A DNA stretch of 64,000 bases from Streptomyces sp. JH14. Lineage in GTDB: Bacteria; Actinomycetota; Actinomycetes; Streptomycetales; Streptomycetaceae. The DNA is taken from the NCBI RefSeq assembly GCF_029428675.1, contig NZ_JAJNEL010000001.1, forward strand, positions 2,108,001 through 2,172,000, read 5' to 3'. This document shows positions 9,301-17,118 of this stretch, one piece after another (positions within the stretch are counted from its first letter, which is position 1; each line of letters opens with the position of its first letter). The translations under genes and the position numbers were made by a program. A model generated the notes under the pieces. It was not told the origin of the DNA and ran no database searches. It saw only the letters and a program-made list of their open reading frames with translations.

Positions 9301-10481
9301 GGCCGCACCAACGGCTGGAGATCCGCGAAGCGGCGGTCGCCGATCCCATTGACCTCGCGGAGTTCACCGACGGACCGGAAGCCGCCGTGCTGCGTGCGGT
9401 AGTCGACGATGTGCTGGGCGAGAACCGGGCCGACACCGGGCAAGGTGTCCAGCTGTTCCACCGTCGCGCTGTTGAGGCTGACCGGTCCGGCCGCTGAACC
9501 GCCGCCGGTGGACGCGCCGCCCGTGGCGGCTCCTCCCGGGACGCCGGAGACGGGTGACCCGGGCAGCGCGCCGACCACGACCTGTTCCCCGTCCATGAGC
9601 ACCCGCGCCCGGTTGAGCCCGGTGAGATCCACACCGGTCCGCACCCCGCCGGCCGCCCGCAGTGCATCGGCGACCCGCGCGCCCGTGGGCAAGGGGTAGA
9701 TGCCGGGCCGCCGCACCTTGCCGCTCACATCGACGACGATCTGCCCACCCGGCCCGCCGGCGGGCGGCGGACCGGGCGACGGATCGGGTGTGCGGGCCCG
9801 GCCCACGCCCGGATCCATGGTCGGGTCCGCGGCCGATTCCGATGCCGGGGCGTGCACGCCCTCGCTGACCGGATCGGGAGCGCGGACGGACTGCGGGCGC
9901 GCGGACCAGAAGTGGACAGCGGCGAACACCGCGGCAGCCACCAGAAGGACGGCAAGAGCAGCGAGCGTTCTCGGTTCGAGACCGCATCTGAGCTGCAACC
10001 ACATCGGCAGCCGCTCCCGCACCGCCGGAACCAACCGCTCCCAGCGCCCTGTCTCGACTGGAGACGGCGCGACCGGAGACGGCGCCACCGGAACCGATGC
10101 CGCCGGAACGGCCCCCGCGGGAAAGGTCGCCGCCGCATCCGTGACCGCCCTCCGCACGCTCTCCTCGGCCGGATCGACAGGCTCCGGCTCGGCGAATGCC
10201 GGGGGCGCGGCCGGCACCGGAAGCGGTGCCGGGCCGACCACCGGCCGGGCGACGCGCCCCCCGTACGCACCCGCCATGAGCGCGTCCGCGCGCCGCCGCG
10301 AAGCCGCCGCGACAACGGCGGCGCGGCCACGCAACGCCCGTCGCCGCCCGGGTCCGGAGCCGGGCCGCGGGCCGCTTCCGGGCCCACGCCGGGCGCGCAC
10401 GCCCGAGGCCGCAGCGCGGCCGGGTCCACTTACGCTGGTCGCACGACGCTCACGAGGTGCACGGTCTGATCGGGAAGCCAT
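9297..10481 (-). CDS. comEA: ComEA-like DNA-binding protein (SLBB + helix-hairpin-helix)
   Basis: 394 residues. It has an Arg/Pro/Ala-rich cytoplasmic N-terminus (1-160), one membrane segment (LAALAVLLVAAAVFAAVHFW, about 170-190), a low-complexity Pro/Gly linker, an SLBB beta-grasp domain (VVDVSGKVRRPGIYPLPTGA, about 245-310) and tandem helix-hairpin-helix motifs (LNSATVEQLDTLPGVGPVLA and VNGIGDRRFADLQ, 334-394). The N-terminal extension is much longer than in Bacillus ComEA. It is coupled to comEC by an ATGA overlap. Known role: a membrane-tethered receptor for double-stranded DNA. A perfect DnaA-box-like nonamer lies 70 bp upstream of its start. Confidence 0.9.
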   Translation of the reverse strand: MASRSDRAPRERRATSVSGPGRAAASGVRARRGPGSGPRPGSGPGRRRALRGRAAVVAAASRRRADALMAGAYGGRVARPVVGPAPLPVPAAPPAFAEPEPVDPAEESVRRAVTDAAATFPAGAVPAASVPVAPSPVAPSPVETGRWERLVPAVRERLPMWLQLRCGLEPRTLAALAVLLVAAAVFAAVHFWSARPQSVRAPDPVSEGVHAPASESAADPTMDPGVGRARTPDPSPGPPPAGGPGGQIVVDVSGKVRRPGIYPLPTGARVADALRAAGGVRTGVDLTGLNRARVLMDGEQVVVGALPGSPVSGVPGGAATGGASTGGGSAAGPVSLNSATVEQLDTLPGVGPVLAQHIVDYRTQHGGFRSVGELREVNGIGDRRFADLQPLVRP

Positions 10482-10534
10482 GCCTCACGACGCTAGGCAC
10501 ATCGGTCCGAATCCGCTGAGCGGCCCCGATTCCG

Positions 10535-10560
10535 GTGGACAACCAGGCAGTTGTGGACAA
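10535..10560 (-). promoter_or_regulatory. Pair of DnaA-box-like nonamers
   Basis: On the minus strand TTGTCCACA (10560-10552) matches the preferred Streptomyces DnaA box exactly, and TTGTCCACC (10543-10535) differs by one base. They are direct repeats 17 bp apart, in the gap between degV and comEA. The site is not an origin by context; it could titrate DnaA or regulate comEA. Confidence 0.5.
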
Positions 10561-10563
10561 CTC

Positions 10564-10583
10564 CCTCACTCCCACGAGTGAGG
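10564..10583 (-). terminator. Terminator hairpin after degV
   Basis: Perfect 8-bp stem (10564-10571 with 10576-10583) and 4-nt loop directly after the degV stop codon; no U tract. Confidence 0.5.
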
Positions 10584-11429
10584 TCAGCGAGGCGAAACCA
10601 CCGCTCCGAGCAGACCGGGACCGGTGTGCGCGCCGATCACCGCGCCCACCTCGCTGACATGCAGATTCACCAGCCCCGGAACGCGCTCGCGCAGTCGCTC
10701 CGCCAGCCGCTCGGCCCGCTCGGGCGCCGCCAGGTGATGCACGGCGATGTCCACCCGGCCGTTGCCCGCCCGCTCGGCGACGATCTCCTCCAGACGCGCG
10801 ATCGCCTTCGAGGCCGTCCGCACCTTCTCCAGCAGCTCGATCCGGCCACCGTCCAGCTGCAGCAGCGGCTTCACCGCGAGTGCCGAACCCAGCAGGGCCT
10901 GGGCCGCACCGATGCGTCCGCCGCGGCGCAGATAGTCCAGTGTGTCGACGTAGAAGTACGCGGCGGTGCCCGCGGCCCGCTTCTCCGCGGCCACGACCGC
11001 CTCCTCCAGACTGCCGCCCGTCTCCGCGGTCTCGGCCGCCGCCAGGGCGCAGAATCCCAAGGCCATGGCTACCATCCCGGTGTCCACCACCCGTACCGGC
11101 ACCGGGGCGTCCTTCGCGGCGAGCAGCGCCGCGTCATAGGTGCCCGAGAACTCGGCCGAGAGGTGAAGCGAGACGATGGCGGCCGCGCCCGCTTCGGCCA
11201 CCGCCCGGTACGTGCCGGCGAAAACCTCGGGGCTGGGCCGGGACGTCGTCACGGGACGGCGCTTCTGGAGCGCCAGCGCGAGGGAGCGGGCCGAGATCTC
11301 GGTGCCCTCCTCCAGCGCCTGATCACCGAGGACGACGGTCAGCGGCACCGCGGTGATGCCATGCCGCTCCATCGCCTGGGGCGGCAGGTAGGCCGTGGAA
11401 TCGGTGACGATCGCGACATGGCGGGACAT
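10584..11429 (-). CDS. DegV family fatty-acid-binding protein
   Basis: 281 residues from ATG 11429 (MSRHVAIVTDSTAYLPP); the open frame upstream of this lacks DegV homology. Hallmarks are VTDST near the N-terminus, the TSRPSPEVF segment, SLHLSAEFSGTYDAA, the VVDTGMVAMALGF region and YVDTLDYLRRGGRIGAA. DegV/FakB proteins bind a fatty acid in a buried pocket and, with FakA, allow fatty-acid phosphorylation. No FakA-like kinase is in this window. It is followed immediately by a hairpin. The ribosome site is poor, so the exact start is less sure than the family. Confidence 0.9.
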   Translation of the reverse strand: MSRHVAIVTDSTAYLPPQAMERHGITAVPLTVVLGDQALEEGTEISARSLALALQKRRPVTTSRPSPEVFAGTYRAVAEAGAAAIVSLHLSAEFSGTYDAALLAAKDAPVPVRVVDTGMVAMALGFCALAAAETAETGGSLEEAVVAAEKRAAGTAAYFYVDTLDYLRRGGRIGAAQALLGSALAVKPLLQLDGGRIELLEKVRTASKAIARLEEIVAERAGNGRVDIAVHHLAAPERAERLAERLRERVPGLVNLHVSEVGAVIGAHTGPGLLGAVVSPR

Positions 11430-11623
11430 GAGCGGGAGGTTACCTGCCTGGGCGTCGGCTCGGCAGTCCGACCCCGACCGAATGATCACTTCCGATCGCT
11501 TCAAGCCGCATCCTGCCATCACCGATCACATCGGTTCGAGCCTGGGCTTCGCTTCGGCAGCCGCCCGACGGCGGCCCGGCACAGAACCCAAGCGCTCCGC
11601 TCGCTCCGCCCCGCCTCGCCCGC

Positions 11624-12340
11624 TCAGTTGGTCGTCTCGGGCCGGACGGTCTTCTGCCACGGGTAGCCGGTCTGTGCGCGTGGGTCCCGAGCCGTGAGCG
11701 CGTCCGGCCCCTCCGCGCCGACACCCGAACCCGCCGCACCCGCAGGTCCCGCACCCCCGGCCCCGGCACTGGCCCCGGCACCACCCGAAGGCTCCTCCAC
11801 CGTCCAGTGCCGCAGCGCCCCCGCCTCGACATCGATCTGCACGTTCAGCGCCTCCAGGTCGTCGTCGGCGAACCGCTGTGCCCGGTCGCGCGCGGCCCAT
11901 CGCAGCGAGTCCGCCGAGTGCGTGATCCGCTGCGTGCGCTGCTTCAGGCCCGGCAGCAGCGAGGCGACCGTCGTCCGGTCGGGCTCGCGCTCCAGCCTCT
12001 TCAGCTCCTCGTCGAGCTCCTGCCCGTGCACGCTCAGCCGCTGGAACAGCCCCAGCGACTCCGACAGCGAGGCGTCCTGGGCCGCACCCGTCTGCAGCGC
12101 CTCCTGCGTGGCCCGCATGGACGTGCGCAGCGCGAGCCGCAGCTGCGCCAGCTCCCCGGCCACGCCCGCCTGGCCGAAGCTCTTCGCCCGCAGCGCGGTC
12201 TCCTCGACCGTGCGCCGCGCCTGCGTGATCGTGCGGTCCACGCCGCGCTTCGCCGCACCGACGACCTTGACGGTCACGTACACGCCCAGGGCCATGAACG
12301 CGAGAAAGAGCAGCCCCAGGATCAGGATCACGGCTTCCAT
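11624..12340 (-). CDS. Membrane-anchored coiled-coil protein, unknown function
   Basis: 238 residues from ATG 12340 with AAGGGG about six bases upstream. One N-terminal transmembrane segment (AVILILGLLFLAFMALGVYV, residues 3-22) is followed by a long, charged, helix-rich domain with heptad-like spacing (about 30-190: AKRGVDRTITQARRTVEET, ELDEELKRLERE). The tail is Gly/Ala-rich and then basic. No enzyme motif was seen. With a cytoplasmic helical domain on a single anchor it could be a scaffold. It lies downstream of leuS, separated by an inverted repeat, so it is probably transcribed on its own. I do not recognise the family. Confidence 0.7.
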   Translation of the reverse strand: MEAVILILGLLFLAFMALGVYVTVKVVGAAKRGVDRTITQARRTVEETALRAKSFGQAGVAGELAQLRLALRTSMRATQEALQTGAAQDASLSESLGLFQRLSVHGQELDEELKRLEREPDRTTVASLLPGLKQRTQRITHSADSLRWAARDRAQRFADDDLEALNVQIDVEAGALRHWTVEEPSGGAGASAGAGGAGPAGAAGSGVGAEGPDALTARDPRAQTGYPWQKTVRPETTN

Positions 12341-12395
12341 GACGCCCCTTGGTGTCGATTCGGCTCCGAATACCGGCCCCTCCACGGTAAACGGA

Positions 12396-12438
12396 ACGGG
12401 CAGGCCGAGGGTTCCTTCGAAACCCCCAACCTGCCCGT
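12396..12438 (-). terminator. Probable leuS terminator
   Basis: Inverted repeat with 9-bp outer arms (12396-12404 and 12430-12438) and further partial pairing inside, about 50 bp after the leuS stop. Confidence 0.55.
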
Positions 12439-12490
12439 AAGGGAAAGCCCTCACACCGCCCTGCGGCGATCAGTGGTCAGCCGCTGATCG

Positions 12491-15364
12491 TCAGGCGGGG
12501 ACGATGTTGACCAGCTTGGGTGCGCGGACGATCACCTTGCGGATCCCGGCTCCGTCCAGCGCCGCGACCACTGCCGGGTCGGCCAGGGCCAGCGCCTCCA
12601 GCTCCTCGTCCGTGATCGACGGGGAGATCTCCAGCCGCGCCTTGACCTTGCCCTTGATCTGCACCACGCAGGTCACGGTCTCGTCCACGACGTACGCCGG
12701 GTCGGCGACGGGGAAGTCCTGGTGCACGACCGAATCGGTGTGGCCCAGCCGGCGCCACAGCTCCTCGGCGATGTGCGGCGCCAGCGGCGCCACCAGCAGC
12801 ACCAGCCGCTCGGCGACGGACCGCGACAGCGGGCCGCCCACCTTGGTCAGGTGGTTGTTCAGCTCGGTGACCTTGGCGATGGCGGTGTTGAAGCGCATCC
12901 CGGCCATGTCCTGACCGGCGCCGTCGATGGCCTTGTGCAGCGCGCGCAGCGTGTCCTCGCCGGGCTCGGTGTCCACGACGGTGACCTCACCGGTCTCCTC
13001 GTCGACGATGTTGCGCCACAGCCGCTGCAGCAGCCGGTACTGACCGACGACGGCGCGGGTGTCCCACGGCCGCGACACGTCCAGCGGACCCATCGCCATC
13101 TCGTACAGACGCAGCGTGTCCGCCCCGTACTCGGCGCAGATCTCGTCGGGCGTGACGGCGTTCTTCAGGGACTTGCCCATCTTGCCCAGGACGCGGCTGA
13201 CCTTCTCGCCCCCGTGGTAGAACGCCCCGTCGCGCTCCTCGACCTCGGCCGCCGGAACCGCGATGCCGCGGCTGTCCCGGTAGACGAACGCCTGGATCAT
13301 GCCCTGGTTGTACAGCTTGTGGAACGGCTCGGCCGAGGAGATGTACCCCAGGTCGTGCAGGACCTTGGACCAGAACCGCGCGTACAGCAGGTGCAGTACG
13401 GCGTGCTCGGCGCCGCCCACGTACAGGTCGACACCACCGGTCGGCCGGCCCTCCCGCGGGCCCATCCAGTACTGCTCGATCGCCGGGTCGACCAGCTGCC
13501 GGTCGTTGTTCGGGTCCAGGTAGCGCAGCTCGTACCAGCAGGAACCTGCCCAGTTGGGCATGGTGTTGGTCTCGCGGCGGTACTTCTTCGGGCCGTTGCC
13601 GTCGCCCAGGTCCAGCGTGACGTCGACCCAGTCGGCGTTCCGCGACAGCGGAGTCTCGGGCTGGGTGTCGGCGTCGTCCGGGTCGAAGGTGCGCGGCGAG
13701 TAGTCGTCGACCTCCGGCAGCTCCAGCGGCAGCATCGACTCGGGCAGCGAGTGGGCGATGCCCTCCTCGTCGTACACGATCGGGAAGGGCTCGCCCCAGT
13801 AGCGCTGACGGCTGAACAGCCAGTCGCGCAGCCGGAAGTTGACGGTGCCCTCGCCCAGGCCCTTCGCCTGCAGCCATGCGGTGATCTTCGCCTTGGCGTC
13901 GACGACTCCCAGGCCGTCCAGCGAGATCTCGTCGCTCGCGGAGTTGACCAGCTTCGCTTCGTACGAGGCGAACGCGTCGTCCCAGGTGGAGGGGTCCGTT
14001 CCACGGTCGTCCGACGGCTCGACGACACAGCGCATCGGCAGCTCGAAGGCGCGCGCGAAGGCGAAGTCACGTGCGTCGTGCGCCGGGACGGCCATGATCG
14101 CGCCGGTGCCGTAGCCCATCAGGACGTAGTCGGCGATGAAGACGGGCACCTTTTCGCCGCTGACCGGGTTGGTCGCGTACGCGCCGGTGAAGACGCCGGT
14201 CTTGTCCTTCGCCTCGGCCTGGCGCTCCACGTCGGACTTGGCGGCGGCCTGCTTGCGGTACGCCGTGACGGCCTCGGCCGGGGACGCGTGTCCACCGGTC
14301 CACACCGGGTGGGTGCCTTCGGGCCAGGCGGCCGGAATGATCCGCTCCACCAGGTCGTGCTCGGGCGCCAGCACCATGTAGGTGGCGCCGAACAGGGTGT
14401 CCTGGCGGGTGGTGAAGACGGTGATGTCTCCGGCTCCGTCGACCGGGAAGTCGACGCGTGCGCCTTCGGAGCGCCCGATCCAGTTGCGCTGCTGCAGCTT
14501 GATCGCCTCGGGCCAGTCCAGCCCGTCCAGGTCGTTCAGCAGCCGGTCGGCGTAGGCGGTGATGCGCATGTTCCACTGGCGCAGCTTGGCCTTGAAGACG
14601 GGGAAGTTGCCGCGCTCGGAGCGGCCGTCGGCCGTCACCTCTTCGTTGGCCAGTACGGTGCCCAGCCCCGGCGACCAGTTGACGGGCGCGTCGGAGGCGT
14701 ACGCCAGGCGGTACTGGCTCAGGACATCGGCGCGCTCGACGGCGCTCAGCGCGCTCCAGTCGCGGCCGTCCGGGGTCGTACGCTCACCGTTCTCGAACTG
14801 CGCGACCAGGTCGGCGATCGGCCGGGCGCGGTCCGCCTCGGTGTCGTACCAGGAGTTGAAGATCTGCAGGAAGATCCACTGGGTCCACTTGTAGTAGTCC
14901 GCCTCGATCGTCGCGAACGAGCGGCGCTTGTCGTGGCCCAGGCCCAGCCGGCGCAGCTGGGACTTCATGTTCTCCATGTTGGCCTCGGTGGAGGCGCGCG
15001 GGTGCGTACCCGTCTGTACCGCGTACTGCTCCGCCGGCAGGCCGAAGGCGTCGAAGCCCAGGGTGTGCAGCACGTTGTGCCCGGTCATGCGCTGGTGACG
15101 CGCGAAGACATCGGTGGCGATGTATCCCAGCGGGTGACCGACGTGCAGGCCCGCACCCGAGGGGTACGGGAACATGTCCATGATGAACTTCTTCGGCTTG
15201 GCGGCCAGTTCCGGATCGCCGCTCAGATCGCCGGTCGGGTTCGGCGCCTCGTAGGTGCCGTGGGCGTCCCAGAAGTCCTGCCAGCGTGCCTCGATGTCGG
15301 CAGCCATGGCCGCCGTATAGCGGTGCGGCGCAGCCGTCTCGGCTGCGGAATTCGTCTCGCTCAT
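12491..15364 (-). CDS. leuS: Leucyl-tRNA synthetase
   Basis: Class I synthetase charging tRNA-Leu; 957 residues from ATG 15364 ([11 protein letters not shown]), with GAGG just upstream. It has the HIGH-equivalent [15 protein letters not shown] near residue 100, the CP1 editing domain in the middle ([24 protein letters not shown]), the KMSKS-equivalent KMGKSLKN, and a C-terminal anticodon-binding and beta-grasp region ending [12 protein letters not shown]. Upstream lie a Leu-containing leader peptide and a terminator hairpin, suggesting that transcription responds to leucyl-tRNA charging. Confidence 0.97.
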   Translation of the reverse strand: MSETNSAAETAAPHRYTAAMAADIEARWQDFWDAHGTYEAPNPTGDLSGDPELAAKPKKFIMDMFPYPSGAGLHVGHPLGYIATDVFARHQRMTGHNVLHTLGFDAFGLPAEQYAVQTGTHPRASTEANMENMKSQLRRLGLGHDKRRSFATIEADYYKWTQWIFLQIFNSWYDTEADRARPIADLVAQFENGERTTPDGRDWSALSAVERADVLSQYRLAYASDAPVNWSPGLGTVLANEEVTADGRSERGNFPVFKAKLRQWNMRITAYADRLLNDLDGLDWPEAIKLQQRNWIGRSEGARVDFPVDGAGDITVFTTRQDTLFGATYMVLAPEHDLVERIIPAAWPEGTHPVWTGGHASPAEAVTAYRKQAAAKSDVERQAEAKDKTGVFTGAYATNPVSGEKVPVFIADYVLMGYGTGAIMAVPAHDARDFAFARAFELPMRCVVEPSDDRGTDPSTWDDAFASYEAKLVNSASDEISLDGLGVVDAKAKITAWLQAKGLGEGTVNFRLRDWLFSRQRYWGEPFPIVYDEEGIAHSLPESMLPLELPEVDDYSPRTFDPDDADTQPETPLSRNADWVDVTLDLGDGNGPKKYRRETNTMPNWAGSCWYELRYLDPNNDRQLVDPAIEQYWMGPREGRPTGGVDLYVGGAEHAVLHLLYARFWSKVLHDLGYISSAEPFHKLYNQGMIQAFVYRDSRGIAVPAAEVEERDGAFYHGGEKVSRVLGKMGKSLKNAVTPDEICAEYGADTLRLYEMAMGPLDVSRPWDTRAVVGQYRLLQRLWRNIVDEETGEVTVVDTEPGEDTLRALHKAIDGAGQDMAGMRFNTAIAKVTELNNHLTKVGGPLSRSVAERLVLLVAPLAPHIAEELWRRLGHTDSVVHQDFPVADPAYVVDETVTCVVQIKGKVKARLEISPSITDEELEALALADPAVVAALDGAGIRKVIVRAPKLVNIVPA

Positions 15365-15411
15365 GATCCTCAAAGCTCCATCGATCGTCATCTGCCAGCG
15401 CTTACGGAAAC

Positions 15412-15436
15412 GAAAAAGCCCCTCGCACAGGAGGGG
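15412..15436 (-). terminator. Attenuator terminator upstream of leuS
   Basis: On the minus strand a 6-bp GC stem (15431-15436 with 15419-15424) is followed by five U (plus 15413-15417), a textbook intrinsic terminator and unusual for Streptomyces, 48 bp before the leuS start. Upstream, 15485-15491 pairs perfectly with 15439-15445 and encloses a second hairpin (15451-15456/15470-15475). These are candidate pause or antiterminator elements. Confidence 0.75.
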
Positions 15437-15481
15437 ACGCCGCGCCGATTCCGACCAGGCATTCACACCGGTCGGGACTGA

Positions 15482-15520
15482 TCAGCGCGGCTCGCTAAGC
15501 AGAAGGCGTACGGCACGCAT
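15482..15520 (-). CDS. leuS leader peptide (12 aa, three consecutive Leu)
   Basis: Short frame ATG to TGA reading M-R-A-V-R-L-L-L-S-E-P-R. Three consecutive leucine codons are CTT-CTG-CTT; CTT is rare in high-GC Streptomyces genes, which would make the ribosome more sensitive to leucyl-tRNA supply. A -10-like TACCCT ends six bases before the ATG, so the transcript may begin at the A of ATG (leaderless), which would explain the lack of a ribosome-binding site. It is followed by nested hairpins and a terminator before leuS. Ribosome-mediated attenuation of leucine genes is known in actinobacteria; its assignment here is inference from this layout. Confidence 0.7.
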   Translation of the reverse strand: MRAVRLLLSEPR

Positions 15521-15526
15521 GGCGTC

Positions 15527-15532
15527 AGGGTA
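15527..15532 (-). promoter_or_regulatory. -10 box of the leuS leader transcript
   Basis: TACCCT on the minus strand fits the TAnnnT pattern and stands six bases before the leader-peptide ATG. No convincing -35 box is seen 16-18 bp upstream. Confidence 0.45.
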
Positions 15533-15792
15533 CCGCACGGGCCAGGAACCCGGCCGGGGCAGCCGCTCCATGAACAACGGCGGGCGGACCGGCACCGTGG
15601 AGATGACGGCGCAGTGCCGGAAGGCCGCGGCCGCACCGCCCGCGAGGGCGGTGGCGGAACGTCCGGGAAGCAGGGGTTACTCCGCGTACCGCCCTCTATC
15701 GGGGCAACCGTTCAAACCCCGTACTGGCCGGTATGGAGCGACTTAGCATGCGGCAACGGGACCGCTTTGCCGAACCATTCGGAGTTGCCCCC

Positions 15793-17118
15793 ATGAACCC
15801 TCATCGCAAGATCCGCTCATCCCCCACCTTGAGCGCCGGACCGAACCGCTCGGTACAAGGCGGGCTCACCGTCGCCGTGCTGGTTCTCATCCCTCTGCTC
15901 GCCGTCGCAGGGAGCGACAGCTTGCGCGCTGCACTCGATTTCACGACCGGTGTCCTGTCACTGGTCTCGCTCACCGCCGCGGTGGCCTGGGGCCTGATCG
16001 CCACCGACCGGCTGTTCCTGACCTCACGGCAACGGCTGCTCGGCCAGGGCATCCACCGTGCCGCCGCCGCCGCCTCGCTCGGCTTCCTGCTCCTGCATGT
16101 CACGGTGAAGGTCGCGCTCGGGCATGTGGCACTGCTCGGCGCCCTCATACCCTTCGGCCTCGGCGTGCGCGGCACGTCCGGGCTGATCGGCTTCGGTTCG
16201 CTGGCCGGGCTGCTGATGGTGGTCGCCGCCGCAACCGGTGCGCTGCGCAGTGCCTTCGCCACCCCGGGCCGGGTTGCGGGCCGCTGGCGTGCCCTGCACG
16301 CACTGTCCTATCCGGCCTGGTGCGCGGCGCTGATCCACGGTCTGTACGCGGGCCGCGCGCCGGCCGTCTGGGTCGTCGTGATGTACAGCCTCTGCCTGGT
16401 CGCGGTGGCAGCCGCCCTGTGCCTGCGGCTGCTGCCGCCGCCGACGCGGCGCCGCATCACCCTTCTGATCACCGCTCTGATCAGGCCGGACGCCCTCCCC
16501 TCCGAACCGGATCCGGTGCTCCGCGAGACCCCGCTGCCCGGCGCCGAGGGTGTACTCCCGCTGGGGCGGGAGGACGGGCCCGGATACCGCGGGCCCTCCC
16601 GCGACGAACTCGGCCGGGACCTGCGCGGGACTCCGCTGCCGTCGTCCTTCGAGCGTCCGCGCACCCCCCTGGCCGCACCCGCCCCGCAGCTGTACGGGAC
16701 TGCGTACGAGGCTCCGCCGCGCAGCTCCGACCGCCTGGACATGGACCTCGGCACGGGCCCGGCCTCCGGGCCCGTCGCAGGCACGGAACCCGGGCGCACG
16801 GGCCCCGGCCCGGGCATATCCGCCGCCTACCGCGCCCTCTCACGGGCCGCCGAGAACGCGGTCCCGGTCCCCGCGCCGGGCCCACAGCAGCCGTCGGGCC
16901 GCTGGCCCGCCCCGTCACCCGCACCACCGGCCCGGGCGCAGACCCAGGCGTTCCGTCCTCCGTACGAGCCCGCCCAGGAGCACCCGTACGACCCGTACGC
17001 GGCAGAGACGCCGTCCGGGCCGCTGCGCGCCGTCGACGACACCGCACCGCTGCCGGGACCGCTCTATCCGCCTCCTGCCGGAGAACCCTGGCAGGCACCC
17101 GCAGGAGACCGACCGTGA
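15793..17118 (+). CDS. Ferric-reductase-like bis-haem membrane protein
   Basis: 441 residues from ATG 15793 (MNPHRKIRSSP) with GGAG at 15781-15784. The first 230 residues hold about six transmembrane helices. Two helices carry histidine pairs spaced 14 and 13 residues apart (IHRAAAAASLGFLLLH and HALSYPAWCAALIH), the pattern that ligates two b haems in ferric reductase/NADPH oxidase membrane domains. Residues 250-441 are a Pro-rich disordered tail. There is no FAD- or NADPH-binding domain, so electrons must come from a partner. The stop overlaps the start of the next gene (GTGA), and that product is a flavoprotein-ferredoxin, a likely donor. Acceptor unknown. Confidence 0.8.
   Translation: MNPHRKIRSSPTLSAGPNRSVQGGLTVAVLVLIPLLAVAGSDSLRAALDFTTGVLSLVSLTAAVAWGLIATDRLFLTSRQRLLGQGIHRAAAAASLGFLLLHVTVKVALGHVALLGALIPFGLGVRGTSGLIGFGSLAGLLMVVAAATGALRSAFATPGRVAGRWRALHALSYPAWCAALIHGLYAGRAPAVWVVVMYSLCLVAVAAALCLRLLPPPTRRRITLLITALIRPDALPSEPDPVLRETPLPGAEGVLPLGREDGPGYRGPSRDELGRDLRGTPLPSSFERPRTPLAAPAPQLYGTAYEAPPRSSDRLDMDLGTGPASGPVAGTEPGRTGPGPGISAAYRALSRAAENAVPVPAPGPQQPSGRWPAPSPAPPARAQTQAFRPPYEPAQEHPYDPYAAETPSGPLRAVDDTAPLPGPLYPPPAGEPWQAPAGDRP

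Noticed and set aside
12722..15481. 919-residue open frame antisense to leuS
   Set aside because: Shadow frame caused by high third-position GC; leuS on the other strand has all family motifs.
15365..15520. T-box riboswitch upstream of leuS
   Set aside because: No T-box consensus or specifier stem recognised; the Leu leader peptide explains the terminator better.
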